This document shows positions 39,363 through 46,902 of a stretch of DNA of 64,000 nucleotides, piece after piece. Positions within the stretch are counted from its first letter, which is position 1; each line of letters starts with the position of its first letter. A model generated the notes under the pieces. That model was not told where the DNA came from. It did no database searches and saw only the letters and a list, made by a program, of their open reading frames with translations. Location of the stretch: NCBI GenBank assembly GCA_016710985.1, contig JADJTX010000006.1, forward strand, positions 1-64,000. Reading direction: 5' to 3'. The translations under genes were made by a program, and so were the position numbers. Source of the DNA: Ignavibacteria bacterium. GTDB lineage: Bacteria > Bacteroidota > Ignavibacteria > Tepidaquicellales > Tepidaquicellaceae.

Positions 39363-39554
39363 TTATTTTCCTTCTGCCTTCCTTTTAGTTCTCTCTTCCT
39401 GAATTTCTTTCCTGATTTCGGCAGCTTTCTTTCTGAGATCATTTAAAGCTTTTCTCAGTCTGGTGCCTGCAGCGTTTTGACCTTTATCGTAAAACTTTTC
39501 AGCATCGGTTTTCATTCCTTCTAAAATTTCTTGCAGCGGGGTTAAGTTGTCCAT
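39363..39554 (-). CDS. Histone H1-like nucleoid protein
   Basis: 63 residues, Lys/Arg/Glu-rich and helical. DAEKFYDKGQNAAGTRLRKA resembles the short Hc1/H1-like proteins of Bacteroidota and chlamydiae, which bind and compact DNA. A good ribosome binding site (AGGAGA) precedes the ATG. Its own terminator follows, so it is probably a single-gene transcript. Confidence 0.78.
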   Translation of the reverse strand: MDNLTPLQEILEGMKTDAEKFYDKGQNAAGTRLRKALNDLRKKAAEIRKEIQEERTKRKAEGK

Positions 39555-39716
39555 TTTTTTTGTTCTCCTGTTTTAGGTTTAATTAATTAATTTAAATAAT
39601 GTATTAAAAATAATTCAATTTTGTAAGTTAATTTAAATTTGTTTATTTTTTTGTAAAAACTGAACAATGTCAAACATGAATTCTAAAAGCTTAAAACTCA
39701 ATACAGAATAGAAATT

Positions 39717-40103
39717 TTAATTTGCTCCGGCTACGCTGTTTATATAGGGAATAGAGAAGATTATACTGTAACCCCATGCAGTGAATGCCAGTCCTAAAAT
39801 TACAAGCGCTGAGATTATTGATAGTTTTGCCCATTGTTTCAGTTTATAATCCCTGAAAATATTCCATATACCGTTCAATCCGTGATACATTGCAAGAGTA
39901 ATGAATGTCAGATCTATGATTCTGTACCATGAATGCTGCATTCTGTTAAGCACTGCACCGTATGTGTGCCCGCTTTCAGGATTATAATGCATGAGAATAT
40001 AATGTCCGATCATTAACACAACGAGAGCCAGTCCGGTTATTCTTTGTAAAACCCAGCTTTTGGAGCCTGAGTCTTTGGATGATTTATATTTATATTTAAG
40101 CAT
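39717..40103 (-). CDS. sdhD: Succinate dehydrogenase membrane anchor subunit (SdhD-like)
   Basis: 128 residues with three hydrophobic helices. SWVLQRITGLALVVLMIGHY carries the conserved RITG and heme-ligand His region, and LAMYHGLNGIWNIFRDY matches SdhD/FrdD-type anchors. It lies 14 bp after sdhC in the same direction. The catalytic sdhA and sdhB genes do not follow. Confidence 0.85.
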   Translation of the reverse strand: MLKYKYKSSKDSGSKSWVLQRITGLALVVLMIGHYILMHYNPESGHTYGAVLNRMQHSWYRIIDLTFITLAMYHGLNGIWNIFRDYKLKQWAKLSIISALVILGLAFTAWGYSIIFSIPYINSVAGAN

Positions 40104-40117
40104 TTACAGTAAACATT

Positions 40118-40576
40118 TTAATTAAACAGCATCTTTATTTCATGTGAAAACATTAAAGCACCCATAGCTAAAAATAATATTATCCCCAATACCCAGGAAA
40201 GTTTATAAAGCTGTTTATGATATTTTGCTCCGTCAGCCCAGTCAACTATTACAATTCTGATCCCGTTCAAAGAATGAAATAATACAAATGCGAACAGAAG
40301 CCATTCTACTACCATAAAGAACGGAGTAGTATAAGACTGCATCATCTGATTGAATGCAATTTCACCTTTTGTCAAAGGACTCAGGGAATAAACGTGCAGA
40401 AATAAATAACCTATCAAAGCTATTCCGGTAATCCTGTGTAATATCCATGCCCAGCTGCCGGAATCCTTTTTATAATGTAAGTTTTCGCTGATCCAGTTTT
40501 TCTGATCGAATGTTTTTATTTTAAAATCAGGTACTTCATTTGGTATCTCAAGCGGGGATTTCGTATCTTTTTCCAA
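40118..40576 (-). CDS. sdhC: Succinate dehydrogenase cytochrome b556 subunit (SdhC-like)
   Basis: 152 residues, three membrane helices. SWAWILHRITGIALIGYLFL with HVYSLS, and FVLFHSLNGIRIVIVDWADG, are classical SdhC motifs that bind heme b and quinone. The polar N-terminal 35 residues are somewhat long. It is first of a two-gene unit with sdhD. Confidence 0.87.
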   Translation of the reverse strand: MEKDTKSPLEIPNEVPDFKIKTFDQKNWISENLHYKKDSGSWAWILHRITGIALIGYLFLHVYSLSPLTKGEIAFNQMMQSYTTPFFMVVEWLLFAFVLFHSLNGIRIVIVDWADGAKYHKQLYKLSWVLGIILFLAMGALMFSHEIKMLFN

Positions 40577-41165
40577 GTTAAGGCTAAACTCCTTAGTTTT
40601 AAATTCAGAGCAAATTAAAGATTTTTGTTATTATTTACAATTTAAATTAAATTATTGTTGAAATTGTATTTAAGATCGCATGAACGGCTGTGCAAATCTT
40701 CATTTTTGCCAAGAGATGATATTATTTAAAAATTAGTGATAATATTTTTAAATTTGTGATCATTCGTGAAATTCGTGGCAAGCTTTTTTTTATTATGGAC
40801 GGATGTGCAATTTTTCCACATCCGTCCAAAACGTTTAATCTATAACAAACCCCGAAGGGGTAACATTATTATAGAAAAAGGAAACCAAATTAATAAATCC
40901 CGAAGGGATGACATTATTTCACCCCTTCGGGGTTTGTCTGTGCTATTGTTTATATGCTATAATAATAACATCCCTTCGGGATTATCACTGGGTTAGTTTT
41001 AAAAAATTTAAATAAATTTCATTTATACTCTGTTATTGAAACAATTAATTAAACTTTATTTTATTTTAGACAGATGTGGTTGTTTGTCGTAAACTTGGAT
41101 TTTATACGCTGACTTTTATATTCAAAAAACTTACTTTGCAATTCAGAATTTTAAACTTAATAAAA
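40577..41165. repeat. Composite repeat spacer: TTCGTGA words, GGACGGATGTG hairpin, REP-like cluster
   Basis: 40757-40779 has TTCGTGA words (ATCATTCGTGAAATTCGTGG). 40797-40827 is a perfect 11-bp hairpin GGACGGATGTG / CACATCCGTCC followed by AAAACG. The REP cluster is listed separately. 41067 has GACAGATGTGG. 41101-41126 is a leader word shared with 52415-52440. There is no gene; the open frame at 40766-40996 is repeat-derived. Confidence 0.8.
40845..40990. repeat. Cluster of four REP-like palindromes (CCCGAAGGG), two per orientation
   Basis: CCCCGAAGGGG (40850), TCCCGAAGGGA (40898), CCCCTTCGGGG (40922) and TCCCTTCGGGA (40971), each next to an ACATTATTATAG-like tail in matching orientation. 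The first pairs with the third and the second with the fourth, so the cluster is a nested inverted set, as in REPIN-type elements. Confidence 0.88.
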
Positions 41166-42470
41166 TTGAAGAAATATAAAACATCACTAGGATCAAATAC
41201 CGATGCTTTACTTTCCGGTAAGAAAATTGATTTTAAGGAATACAAACTTTCAAATGGACTTCACTGCATTCTATATAAAGATAATATTAATCCCATCGTA
41301 AATGTCACGGTAGGTTACAAAGTCGGATCAAAAGATGAGGATGTTAATAAAAAGGGAATAGCTCATTTGTTTGAGCATATGATGTTTCAGGGATCGGATA
41401 ACATAAAGAAGAACGAACACTTTCAGTATGTGATGAAATCAGGCGGGGTTTGTAATGCGTTTACGATGAACGATGCAACGGTTTATTACGAAATGATGCC
41501 TGCAAATAATCTTGAGATTGCTCTATGGCTCGAATCAGACAGAATGAATTCCCTGAATATTTCTGAAGAAAATCTGACCAATCAGAAAAATGTAGTAATA
41601 GAGGAGAAGAAACAGGTCTATGAAAATGCACCATACGGCTCATCATTCCATAATATATTTAAAAATGTTTTCTCGGGGTCGAATTATGAATCTCCGGTAA
41701 TTGGATTTACAGATGATATAAATTCATTTACAGTAGAAGAGGCAATGAATTTTCATGACACTTATTATTCTCCGAAAAATGCCGTATTAATGATTTCCGG
41801 GGATATAAATTATACCGATGCTGAAAATCTTATCAATAAGTATTTCGGGAATATTGAAAAGAACAAAGATATCAGCAGGAAAGAAAATCACATTAAGGAA
41901 ATGAAAAAAGATGTCGAACTTGAAGTGCATGATAATGTTCAGCTTCCTGTATTGAATATTTGTTTTCAGACTCCGAAATCAGGTGAAAAAGGAAATTATG
42001 CAATGGAATACCTGACCGAGATCATTGCAAACAATAAAAGCAGCAGGCTTTATAAAAAGCTTGTATATGAAAAGCAATTGGTAAAATACATTAAAGCATT
42101 CAAATATTCCCTTGAAGACAGCGGAATTCTGATAATTAAAGCAATGATAAATCCCGGAGCGAATGTTGGTGAAATTAAAAATGAGATCTTTCAGTCGATA
42201 AATGATTTACGTGAAAATGGCTTGTCTGATGAGGAGTTTCAGAAAATTAAAAATCAGATCGAATTTGAGAATACAGTTAAGTATCTGAAAATTCAGAATA
42301 TATCAGTCGAAACAATTTTTAATTACCTCTATTTTAAAAATACAGGAAGAATAAACGACGAAATACAAAGATATTTATCAGTTACAAAACAGGATGTAAT
42401 AAATGCAGTAAATGATTATGTCTTAAGCAAAAATAAATTAGTACTTACTTATCTGCCGAAAGTTCTTTAA
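41076..42470 (+). CDS. M16-family zinc peptidase (processing-peptidase-like)
   Basis: The M16 domain begins at KEYKLSNGLHCILYKDN. The inverted zinc motif HLFEH (in KGIAHLFEHMMFQGSDN) and the distal Glu in NVVIEEKKQVYENAPYG are present. About 435 residues if it starts at the TTG at 41166, which I prefer over the upstream in-frame start because the region before it is a repeat-like leader. These peptidases cleave short peptides in a closed chamber, usually with a second subunit; no partner is adjacent here, unlike the pair at 52.7-55.3 kb. Confidence 0.88.
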   Translation: MVVCRKLGFYTLTFIFKKLTLQFRILNLIKLKKYKTSLGSNTDALLSGKKIDFKEYKLSNGLHCILYKDNINPIVNVTVGYKVGSKDEDVNKKGIAHLFEHMMFQGSDNIKKNEHFQYVMKSGGVCNAFTMNDATVYYEMMPANNLEIALWLESDRMNSLNISEENLTNQKNVVIEEKKQVYENAPYGSSFHNIFKNVFSGSNYESPVIGFTDDINSFTVEEAMNFHDTYYSPKNAVLMISGDINYTDAENLINKYFGNIEKNKDISRKENHIKEMKKDVELEVHDNVQLPVLNICFQTPKSGEKGNYAMEYLTEIIANNKSSRLYKKLVYEKQLVKYIKAFKYSLEDSGILIIKAMINPGANVGEIKNEIFQSINDLRENGLSDEEFQKIKNQIEFENTVKYLKIQNISVETIFNYLYFKNTGRINDEIQRYLSVTKQDVINAVNDYVLSKNKLVLTYLPKVL

Positions 42471-42716
42471 GTTCGTTAAGTTCTTTAAGTTCGTTGAGTT
42501 CGTTGAGTTCTTTGAGTTCTTTGAGTTCTTTAAGTTCTTTGAGTTCTTTAAGTTCTTTGAGTTCTTTTAGTTCTTTGAGTTTACTAAGTTCTGTAAATTC
42601 TAGTAAATACTACATCATAGCCCTCTAAACCAACTAAAACCCGCTAATCTTACAAATCTTATGAATCTTATCAATCGCTCAATCTTCACAAATCTTACAA
42701 ACCTTACCAATCTTTT
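42463..42716. repeat. GTTCTTTAA nonamer array seeded in the M16 stop codon, then CTTACAAAT words
   Basis: 42463-42600: about 14 units of GTTCTTTAA, GTTCTTTGA or GTTCGTTGA. The first unit contains the last codons and the stop of the M16 gene (CTT-TAA). 42646-42716: degenerate AATCTTACAAATCTTATGAA words. Confidence 0.9.
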
Positions 42717-42743
42717 CTGCCTCAAAAATATATTTTCAAAACC

Positions 42744-42786
42744 TAACATAAGTCATACTGCGTAAATTTGATTTTCCTTAATTTTG
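42744..42786 (+). promoter_or_regulatory. Putative promoter and operator of the hydrogenase operon
   Basis: TAATTTTG (42779-42786) fits a TAnnTTTG -7 box. TAACATAAGTCATA (42744-42757) differs at two of 14 positions from the perfect palindrome in front of the TonB receptor gene (TGACTTAAGTCATA). Its centre is about 42 bp upstream of the likely start of transcription. A ribosome binding site GGAGG (42791-42795) precedes the ATG at 42801. Confidence 0.45.
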
Positions 42787-42800
42787 TACAGGAGGAAATA

Positions 42801-43178
42801 ATGAAAAATAAAATTCTAATAATAGATGATGATCCTGATATTATCGAAGCTGCAACAGTTCTCTTAGAGTCAAAGGACTACAAGGTTTTTTCTGAAACGG
42901 ATCCTGAAAATGGATTCAAATCAGCTCTGAACAACAAACCGGATCTTATTATTCTTGATATAATGATGACTGAACCCGATGACGGATTCTTTCTCTTAAA
43001 GAAATTAAAAAAGAATAATATCACAGCACCGGTAATAATCTACTCTTCAGTATCGAATGCCTTGGGTTACGAGTTCGGGAAGAACAGTCTCATTCAGGTA
43101 GACGAGTTCATTGACAAACCGGCAGAGCCGGAAATGCTTTTAAATACCATTGAAAAATTATTGAATAAAACAAAATGA
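42801..43178 (+). CDS. Single-domain response regulator (receiver only), first gene of the hydrogenase operon
   Basis: 125 residues from ATG 42801, chosen because GGAGG lies 5 bp upstream. It is a CheY-like receiver with the acidic pocket ILIIDDDPD, phospho-acceptor Asp in LIILDIMM, switch Ser in IIYSSVSN and the conserved Lys in FIDKPAEP. There is no output domain. Its stop overlaps the hydC start (ATGA), so translation is coupled to the hydrogenase. The histidine kinase downstream of hydA is a likely partner. It may regulate the complex or a downstream regulator by protein contact (inference). Confidence 0.9.
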   Translation: MKNKILIIDDDPDIIEAATVLLESKDYKVFSETDPENGFKSALNNKPDLIILDIMMTEPDDGFFLLKKLKKNNITAPVIIYSSVSNALGYEFGKNSLIQVDEFIDKPAEPEMLLNTIEKLLNKTK

Positions 43179-43648
43179 ACGACTCAGAAAAAAATATAAG
43201 AAATGAATTTATTCAGACACTTGTACAGAGATTCGGAAAAGAACGTACAGCGTTGCTTCCTGTACTGCAGGAAATTCAGAAAAAATTCTTTTATATAGAT
43301 GAACATTCACAACAGGAAGTTGCCCGATTGCTGAACATACATCCGGTGGAAGTCAATAGTGTAATCTCATTCTATGCATTTTTATATGATAAGCCTCGGG
43401 GAAGAAATACTGTCAGAGTCTGTAAAAATATTATCTGCAATTATCATGGCAGCCTTGAGATAGCAAAAGCTTTAAGCACTGAACTCGGAATTGGTTTTAA
43501 TGAAACTACCAAGGACGGCAAGGTCACACTTGAATATGCAAATTGTTTTGGCATGTGTGATAAGAGCCCTTCAATACTTGTGAATGATCAGATACATGAA
43601 AGAGTCAACAAAGAATCTGTATTAAATTTGATAAGGGATTTAAAATGA
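43175..43648 (+). CDS. hydC: NADH-linked [FeFe] hydrogenase, HydC (NuoE-like 2Fe-2S) subunit
   Basis: 157 residues. NuoE/24-kDa-type thioredoxin-fold protein binding one [2Fe-2S]: the ligands lie in VCKNIICNYHG and ANCFGMCDKSPSILV. It passes electrons between the flavin subunit and the rest of the complex. It starts within the stop of the response regulator gene and its own stop overlaps hydB by ATGA. Confidence 0.92.
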   Translation: MNDSEKNIRNEFIQTLVQRFGKERTALLPVLQEIQKKFFYIDEHSQQEVARLLNIHPVEVNSVISFYAFLYDKPRGRNTVRVCKNIICNYHGSLEIAKALSTELGIGFNETTKDGKVTLEYANCFGMCDKSPSILVNDQIHERVNKESVLNLIRDLK

Positions 43649-44844
43649 ATACTTTAAATAAAATTAAAAGGACAGGTCCGGTTTTATTTTCAGAATACGA
43701 AAAAGGTTCGGCAGTTAAGAAAGTTCTGGAAATGGAACGTGAAGACATATTATTTGAAATAAAAGATTCAGGCTTGAAAGGCAGGGGCGGTGCGGGTTTT
43801 CCGGTATCTACAAAATGGATGATCACTGCCGCAGCTAATGCAGATAAGAAATTCATTGTATGTAATGCCGATGAAGGCGAACCGGGGACATTCAAAGACC
43901 GAGTACTTTTACTTGAATATCCTGAACTGGTTTTTGAAGGAATGATCATTGCGGGCTATACTATTGGCGCAAAAGAAGGTATAGTTTATTTAAGAGCTGA
44001 ATATTCTTACATGCTTGAATTTCTTGAAAACTTCCTTGAAGAAATGAGAAAACAAAATCTTCTTGGAAAAAATATCTGCGGTAAGGGATTTGATTTTGAC
44101 ATTTTCATAAGACTGGGATCAGGCGCATATGTCTGCGGTGAGGAAACCGCACTTATAGAATCTCTCGAAGGTCACAGAGGTGAGCCGAGAAACAGACCCC
44201 CGTTTCCTGTAAATACCGGTTATCTCGGATTTCCAACAGCAGTTAATAATGTGGAGACACTTGCCTCCGTTCCGAATATAATTAATAAAGGCGGGGAATG
44301 GTATCATAAACACGGAACTGATAAGTCAACCGGCTCAAAACTATTTTCTGTTTCAGGCGACTGTAAATATCCGGGAGTTTATGAATTACCGTGGGGAACG
44401 ACTTTAAATGAAATTATTAATATCACAGGAGCGGAAGATACAAAGGCAATACAGGTCGGAGGCGCTTCAGGCATTTGTCTGCCGGCAACGGAATTCGGCA
44501 GAAAACTTTCTTATGAAGATATTTCCACAGGCGGCTCAATAATGATATTTAATAAAAGCAGAAATATGCTGGAAGTACTGAAGAACTTCATGGAATTCTT
44601 TGTCGAAGAATCCTGCGGACAATGCACTCCCTGCAGGATCGGAAATGTGAAACTTCTGGAAGGTGTGGAGATGATAGAAAAAAATGAATATACTATAGAA
44701 TATATAGAAAAGTTAAAAGAACTCGGAAGGACCATGCAGGTCGCTTCCAAATGCGGACTCGGACAGTCAAGCCCGAATCCGTTTATTTCTATACTCGAAA
44801 ATTTTAAAGATGAGATATTCAATAATAAACCGGTATTAAATTAA
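43645..44844 (+). CDS. hydB: NADH-linked [FeFe] hydrogenase, HydB (NuoF-like flavin) subunit, short form
   Basis: 399 residues. NADH/FMN site: KGRGGAGFPVSTKW, CNADEGEPGTFKDR and GSGAYVCGEETALIESLEG, then HRGEPRNRPPFPVNTG. The 4Fe-4S site is ESCGQCTPCRIG plus the later Cys in SKCGLGQSS. It lacks both the N-terminal thioredoxin-like 2Fe-2S domain and the C-terminal ferredoxin domains found in the roughly 600-residue HydB of electron-bifurcating enzymes such as that of Thermotoga. This short layout suggests an NADH-dependent, possibly non-bifurcating enzyme (inference). Confidence 0.92.
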   Translation: MNTLNKIKRTGPVLFSEYEKGSAVKKVLEMEREDILFEIKDSGLKGRGGAGFPVSTKWMITAAANADKKFIVCNADEGEPGTFKDRVLLLEYPELVFEGMIIAGYTIGAKEGIVYLRAEYSYMLEFLENFLEEMRKQNLLGKNICGKGFDFDIFIRLGSGAYVCGEETALIESLEGHRGEPRNRPPFPVNTGYLGFPTAVNNVETLASVPNIINKGGEWYHKHGTDKSTGSKLFSVSGDCKYPGVYELPWGTTLNEIINITGAEDTKAIQVGGASGICLPATEFGRKLSYEDISTGGSIMIFNKSRNMLEVLKNFMEFFVEESCGQCTPCRIGNVKLLEGVEMIEKNEYTIEYIEKLKELGRTMQVASKCGLGQSSPNPFISILENFKDEIFNNKPVLN

Positions 44845-44849
44845 TAATT

Positions 44850-46721
44850 ATGGAAAAGGAATTAAGAAGTCCGGTGTCACAGAGACCATTGATTGTAAAA
44901 GACGGAAAAAGTAAAACAGGTATCGGTGCGACTGTATCAATAGAATTGAATGGCGAGAAAATGCAGGTTCAGCTGGGTAAAACAATACTCGAGATCTGTA
45001 AAGAAAATAAAATACATATACCGACGTTATGCTATCACGAAGATCTGTGCATTGCAGGCAACTGCAGAATGTGTCTTGTGGAAGTCGAAGGGATGAGAAC
45101 TTTGCAGGCGTCCTGTGCATTTCCTGTAACTTCCCCTGTTAAAATAAAAACATTTTCAGATAAAGTAAGAAAAGCGAGAAAGCATATAGTTGATCTTATG
45201 CTGAGTGAGCATTACGGAGAATGTTACAGCTGTGTCAGAAACAATAACTGCGAGCTTCAGACACTGGCAAAGGAATACGGAGTAGATAGTTATGAATTCG
45301 GACATATATGCGAGCCGAGATTCGAAATTGACAGTTCATCTCATGCTGTTGTGAGAGATATGGATAAATGTATATTATGCAGAAGATGTGTTAGGACCTG
45401 CATAGACCTTCAGGAAGTAGGGGTTCTTGAAGCCATTAACAGAGGTTATGATACAAAGATATCTACATTTATGGATAAGCCGCTTGCTGATGTGATCTGC
45501 ATCAACTGCGGTCAGTGCATAAACAGATGTCCCACCGGCGCTCTTCACGCAAACGATCCTTCTGATGAAATATGGAAAGCAATTGAAGATCCTAAGAAGC
45601 ACGTTGTATTGCAGACAGCTCCTTCCCCAAGAGCCGCAATAGGTGAAGAGTTCGGACTGCCGGCAGGAATCTCGATGACAGGACAATTGAATACAGCAAT
45701 AAAGAGAATGGGATTCGACAGGGTATTTGATACGAATTTCACTGCTGACCTTACGATAATGGAAGAAGGGACTGAACTTCTCAGCAGACTGAGAAAAGCT
45801 ATTGTAGATAAAGACAGTTCTGTAATGCTTCCTCAGTTTACATCCTGTTCACCCGGATGGGTAAAATTCATAGAACATTTTTATCCCGAATATTTAGATT
45901 ATCTGTCAACAGCAAAATCACCGCAGCAGATGTTCGGTTCTGTAATAAAAACATTTTATGCAAAAGAAGAAGGCATAGATCCGAAAGATATAGTGACAGT
46001 AGCCCTGATGCCGTGCGCTGCAAAAAAATTCGAATGCAACAGACCTGAAATGGACTCATCGGGTTTTAAAGATGTAGATTACGGACTAACAACAAGAGAG
46101 ATGGCAAAGATGATACGCGAAGCAGGACTGAGACTGCCGGAACTTCCGAAAACTAATTTCGATGAACCTTTCGGAGATGCCTCAGGAGCGGGGTTAATAT
46201 TCGGAGCGACCGGAGGAGTAATGGAAGCGGCTTTGAGAACGGTGTATGAACTTGTCACGGGAAGGCCGGTTCCGTTTAAGAATTTAAATATAGATGTCTG
46301 CCGCGGTATGAAAGGTATCAAGGAAGCTTCGGTGAAACTTGAGAACTGCAAAGAAGAATTCGGATTTCTTGAAGGAGTGGAATTAAAATTCATAGTAGCT
46401 CACGGAACAGCTAATGCGAAGCATGTAATGGAAATGCTTATAAAAGGAGAACTTGCCGGTTATCATTTTGTAGAAATAATGGCATGTCCGGGAGGATGCA
46501 TAGGCGGTGGCGGACAGCCGATACCGACATCTGAACTTATAAGGAAGTTAAGGGTAAAGGCAATTTATGAAGAAGAAGCTTCAATGCCTGTAAGAAAGTC
46601 ACACGAGAATCCTAGAATAAAATACATATACGAAAAATTTCTTACTGACGGACCCGGAGGGAAGCTTTCTCATAAGCTGCTGCATACGAAGTATTTGAAA
46701 CGAGGTAAATATATAAACTGA
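44850..46721 (+). CDS. hydA: [FeFe] hydrogenase catalytic subunit HydA
   Basis: 623 residues, intact. Order: [2Fe-2S] domain (CYHEDLCIAGNCRMCLVEVEG split around residues 55-80), His-ligated 4Fe-4S (HYGECYSCVRNNNC, about 120), two 4Fe-4S (CILCRRCVRTC; CINCGQCINRCPTGAL), then the H-cluster domain. L1 is FTSCSPGWVKF (about residue 330), L2 MPCAAKKFE (about 386), L3 EIMACPGGCIGGGGQP (about 541). L1 has Ser where the proton-relay Cys of TSCCP usually sits. It makes or oxidises H2, most likely reoxidising NADH during fermentation. The maturation genes hydE, hydF and hydG are not in this window. Confidence 0.96.
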   Translation: MEKELRSPVSQRPLIVKDGKSKTGIGATVSIELNGEKMQVQLGKTILEICKENKIHIPTLCYHEDLCIAGNCRMCLVEVEGMRTLQASCAFPVTSPVKIKTFSDKVRKARKHIVDLMLSEHYGECYSCVRNNNCELQTLAKEYGVDSYEFGHICEPRFEIDSSSHAVVRDMDKCILCRRCVRTCIDLQEVGVLEAINRGYDTKISTFMDKPLADVICINCGQCINRCPTGALHANDPSDEIWKAIEDPKKHVVLQTAPSPRAAIGEEFGLPAGISMTGQLNTAIKRMGFDRVFDTNFTADLTIMEEGTELLSRLRKAIVDKDSSVMLPQFTSCSPGWVKFIEHFYPEYLDYLSTAKSPQQMFGSVIKTFYAKEEGIDPKDIVTVALMPCAAKKFECNRPEMDSSGFKDVDYGLTTREMAKMIREAGLRLPELPKTNFDEPFGDASGAGLIFGATGGVMEAALRTVYELVTGRPVPFKNLNIDVCRGMKGIKEASVKLENCKEEFGFLEGVELKFIVAHGTANAKHVMEMLIKGELAGYHFVEIMACPGGCIGGGGQPIPTSELIRKLRVKAIYEEEASMPVRKSHENPRIKYIYEKFLTDGPGGKLSHKLLHTKYLKRGKYIN

Positions 46722-46782
46722 TATTTATTTGTTTTTACCACTGAGACACAGAGAGCACGGAGATACACAAAGGTTTAGAATA

Positions 46783-46865
46783 CAAATTTATGTAACCGTC
46801 AGACCGCTTTCTTATATTCGGGATTAATTTTAATTTGAAACAGCGGTCAGACGGTTACAAATTTG
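46783..46865. repeat. MITE-like or attenuator inverted repeat between hydA and the histidine kinase gene
   Basis: The left arm CAAATTTATGTAACCGTC plus AGACCGCT (46783-46807) faces AGCGGTCAGACGGTTAC plus AAATTTG (46842-46865). The core pairs 16 of 17 bp. The loop is 34 bp. There is no T tract. It is flanked on the left by CACAGAGAGCACGG-type words (46738-46775). Confidence 0.75.
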
Positions 46866-46902
46866 AGTTCGGTGTTAAAGAGCTTTCTTAAAGTATATTG
46901 TT

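Noticed and set aside
40766..40996. 76-codon open frame with KSRRDDIISPLRG-like text
   Set aside because: It is the translation of the CCCGAAGGG palindrome cluster, a known source of false small proteins.
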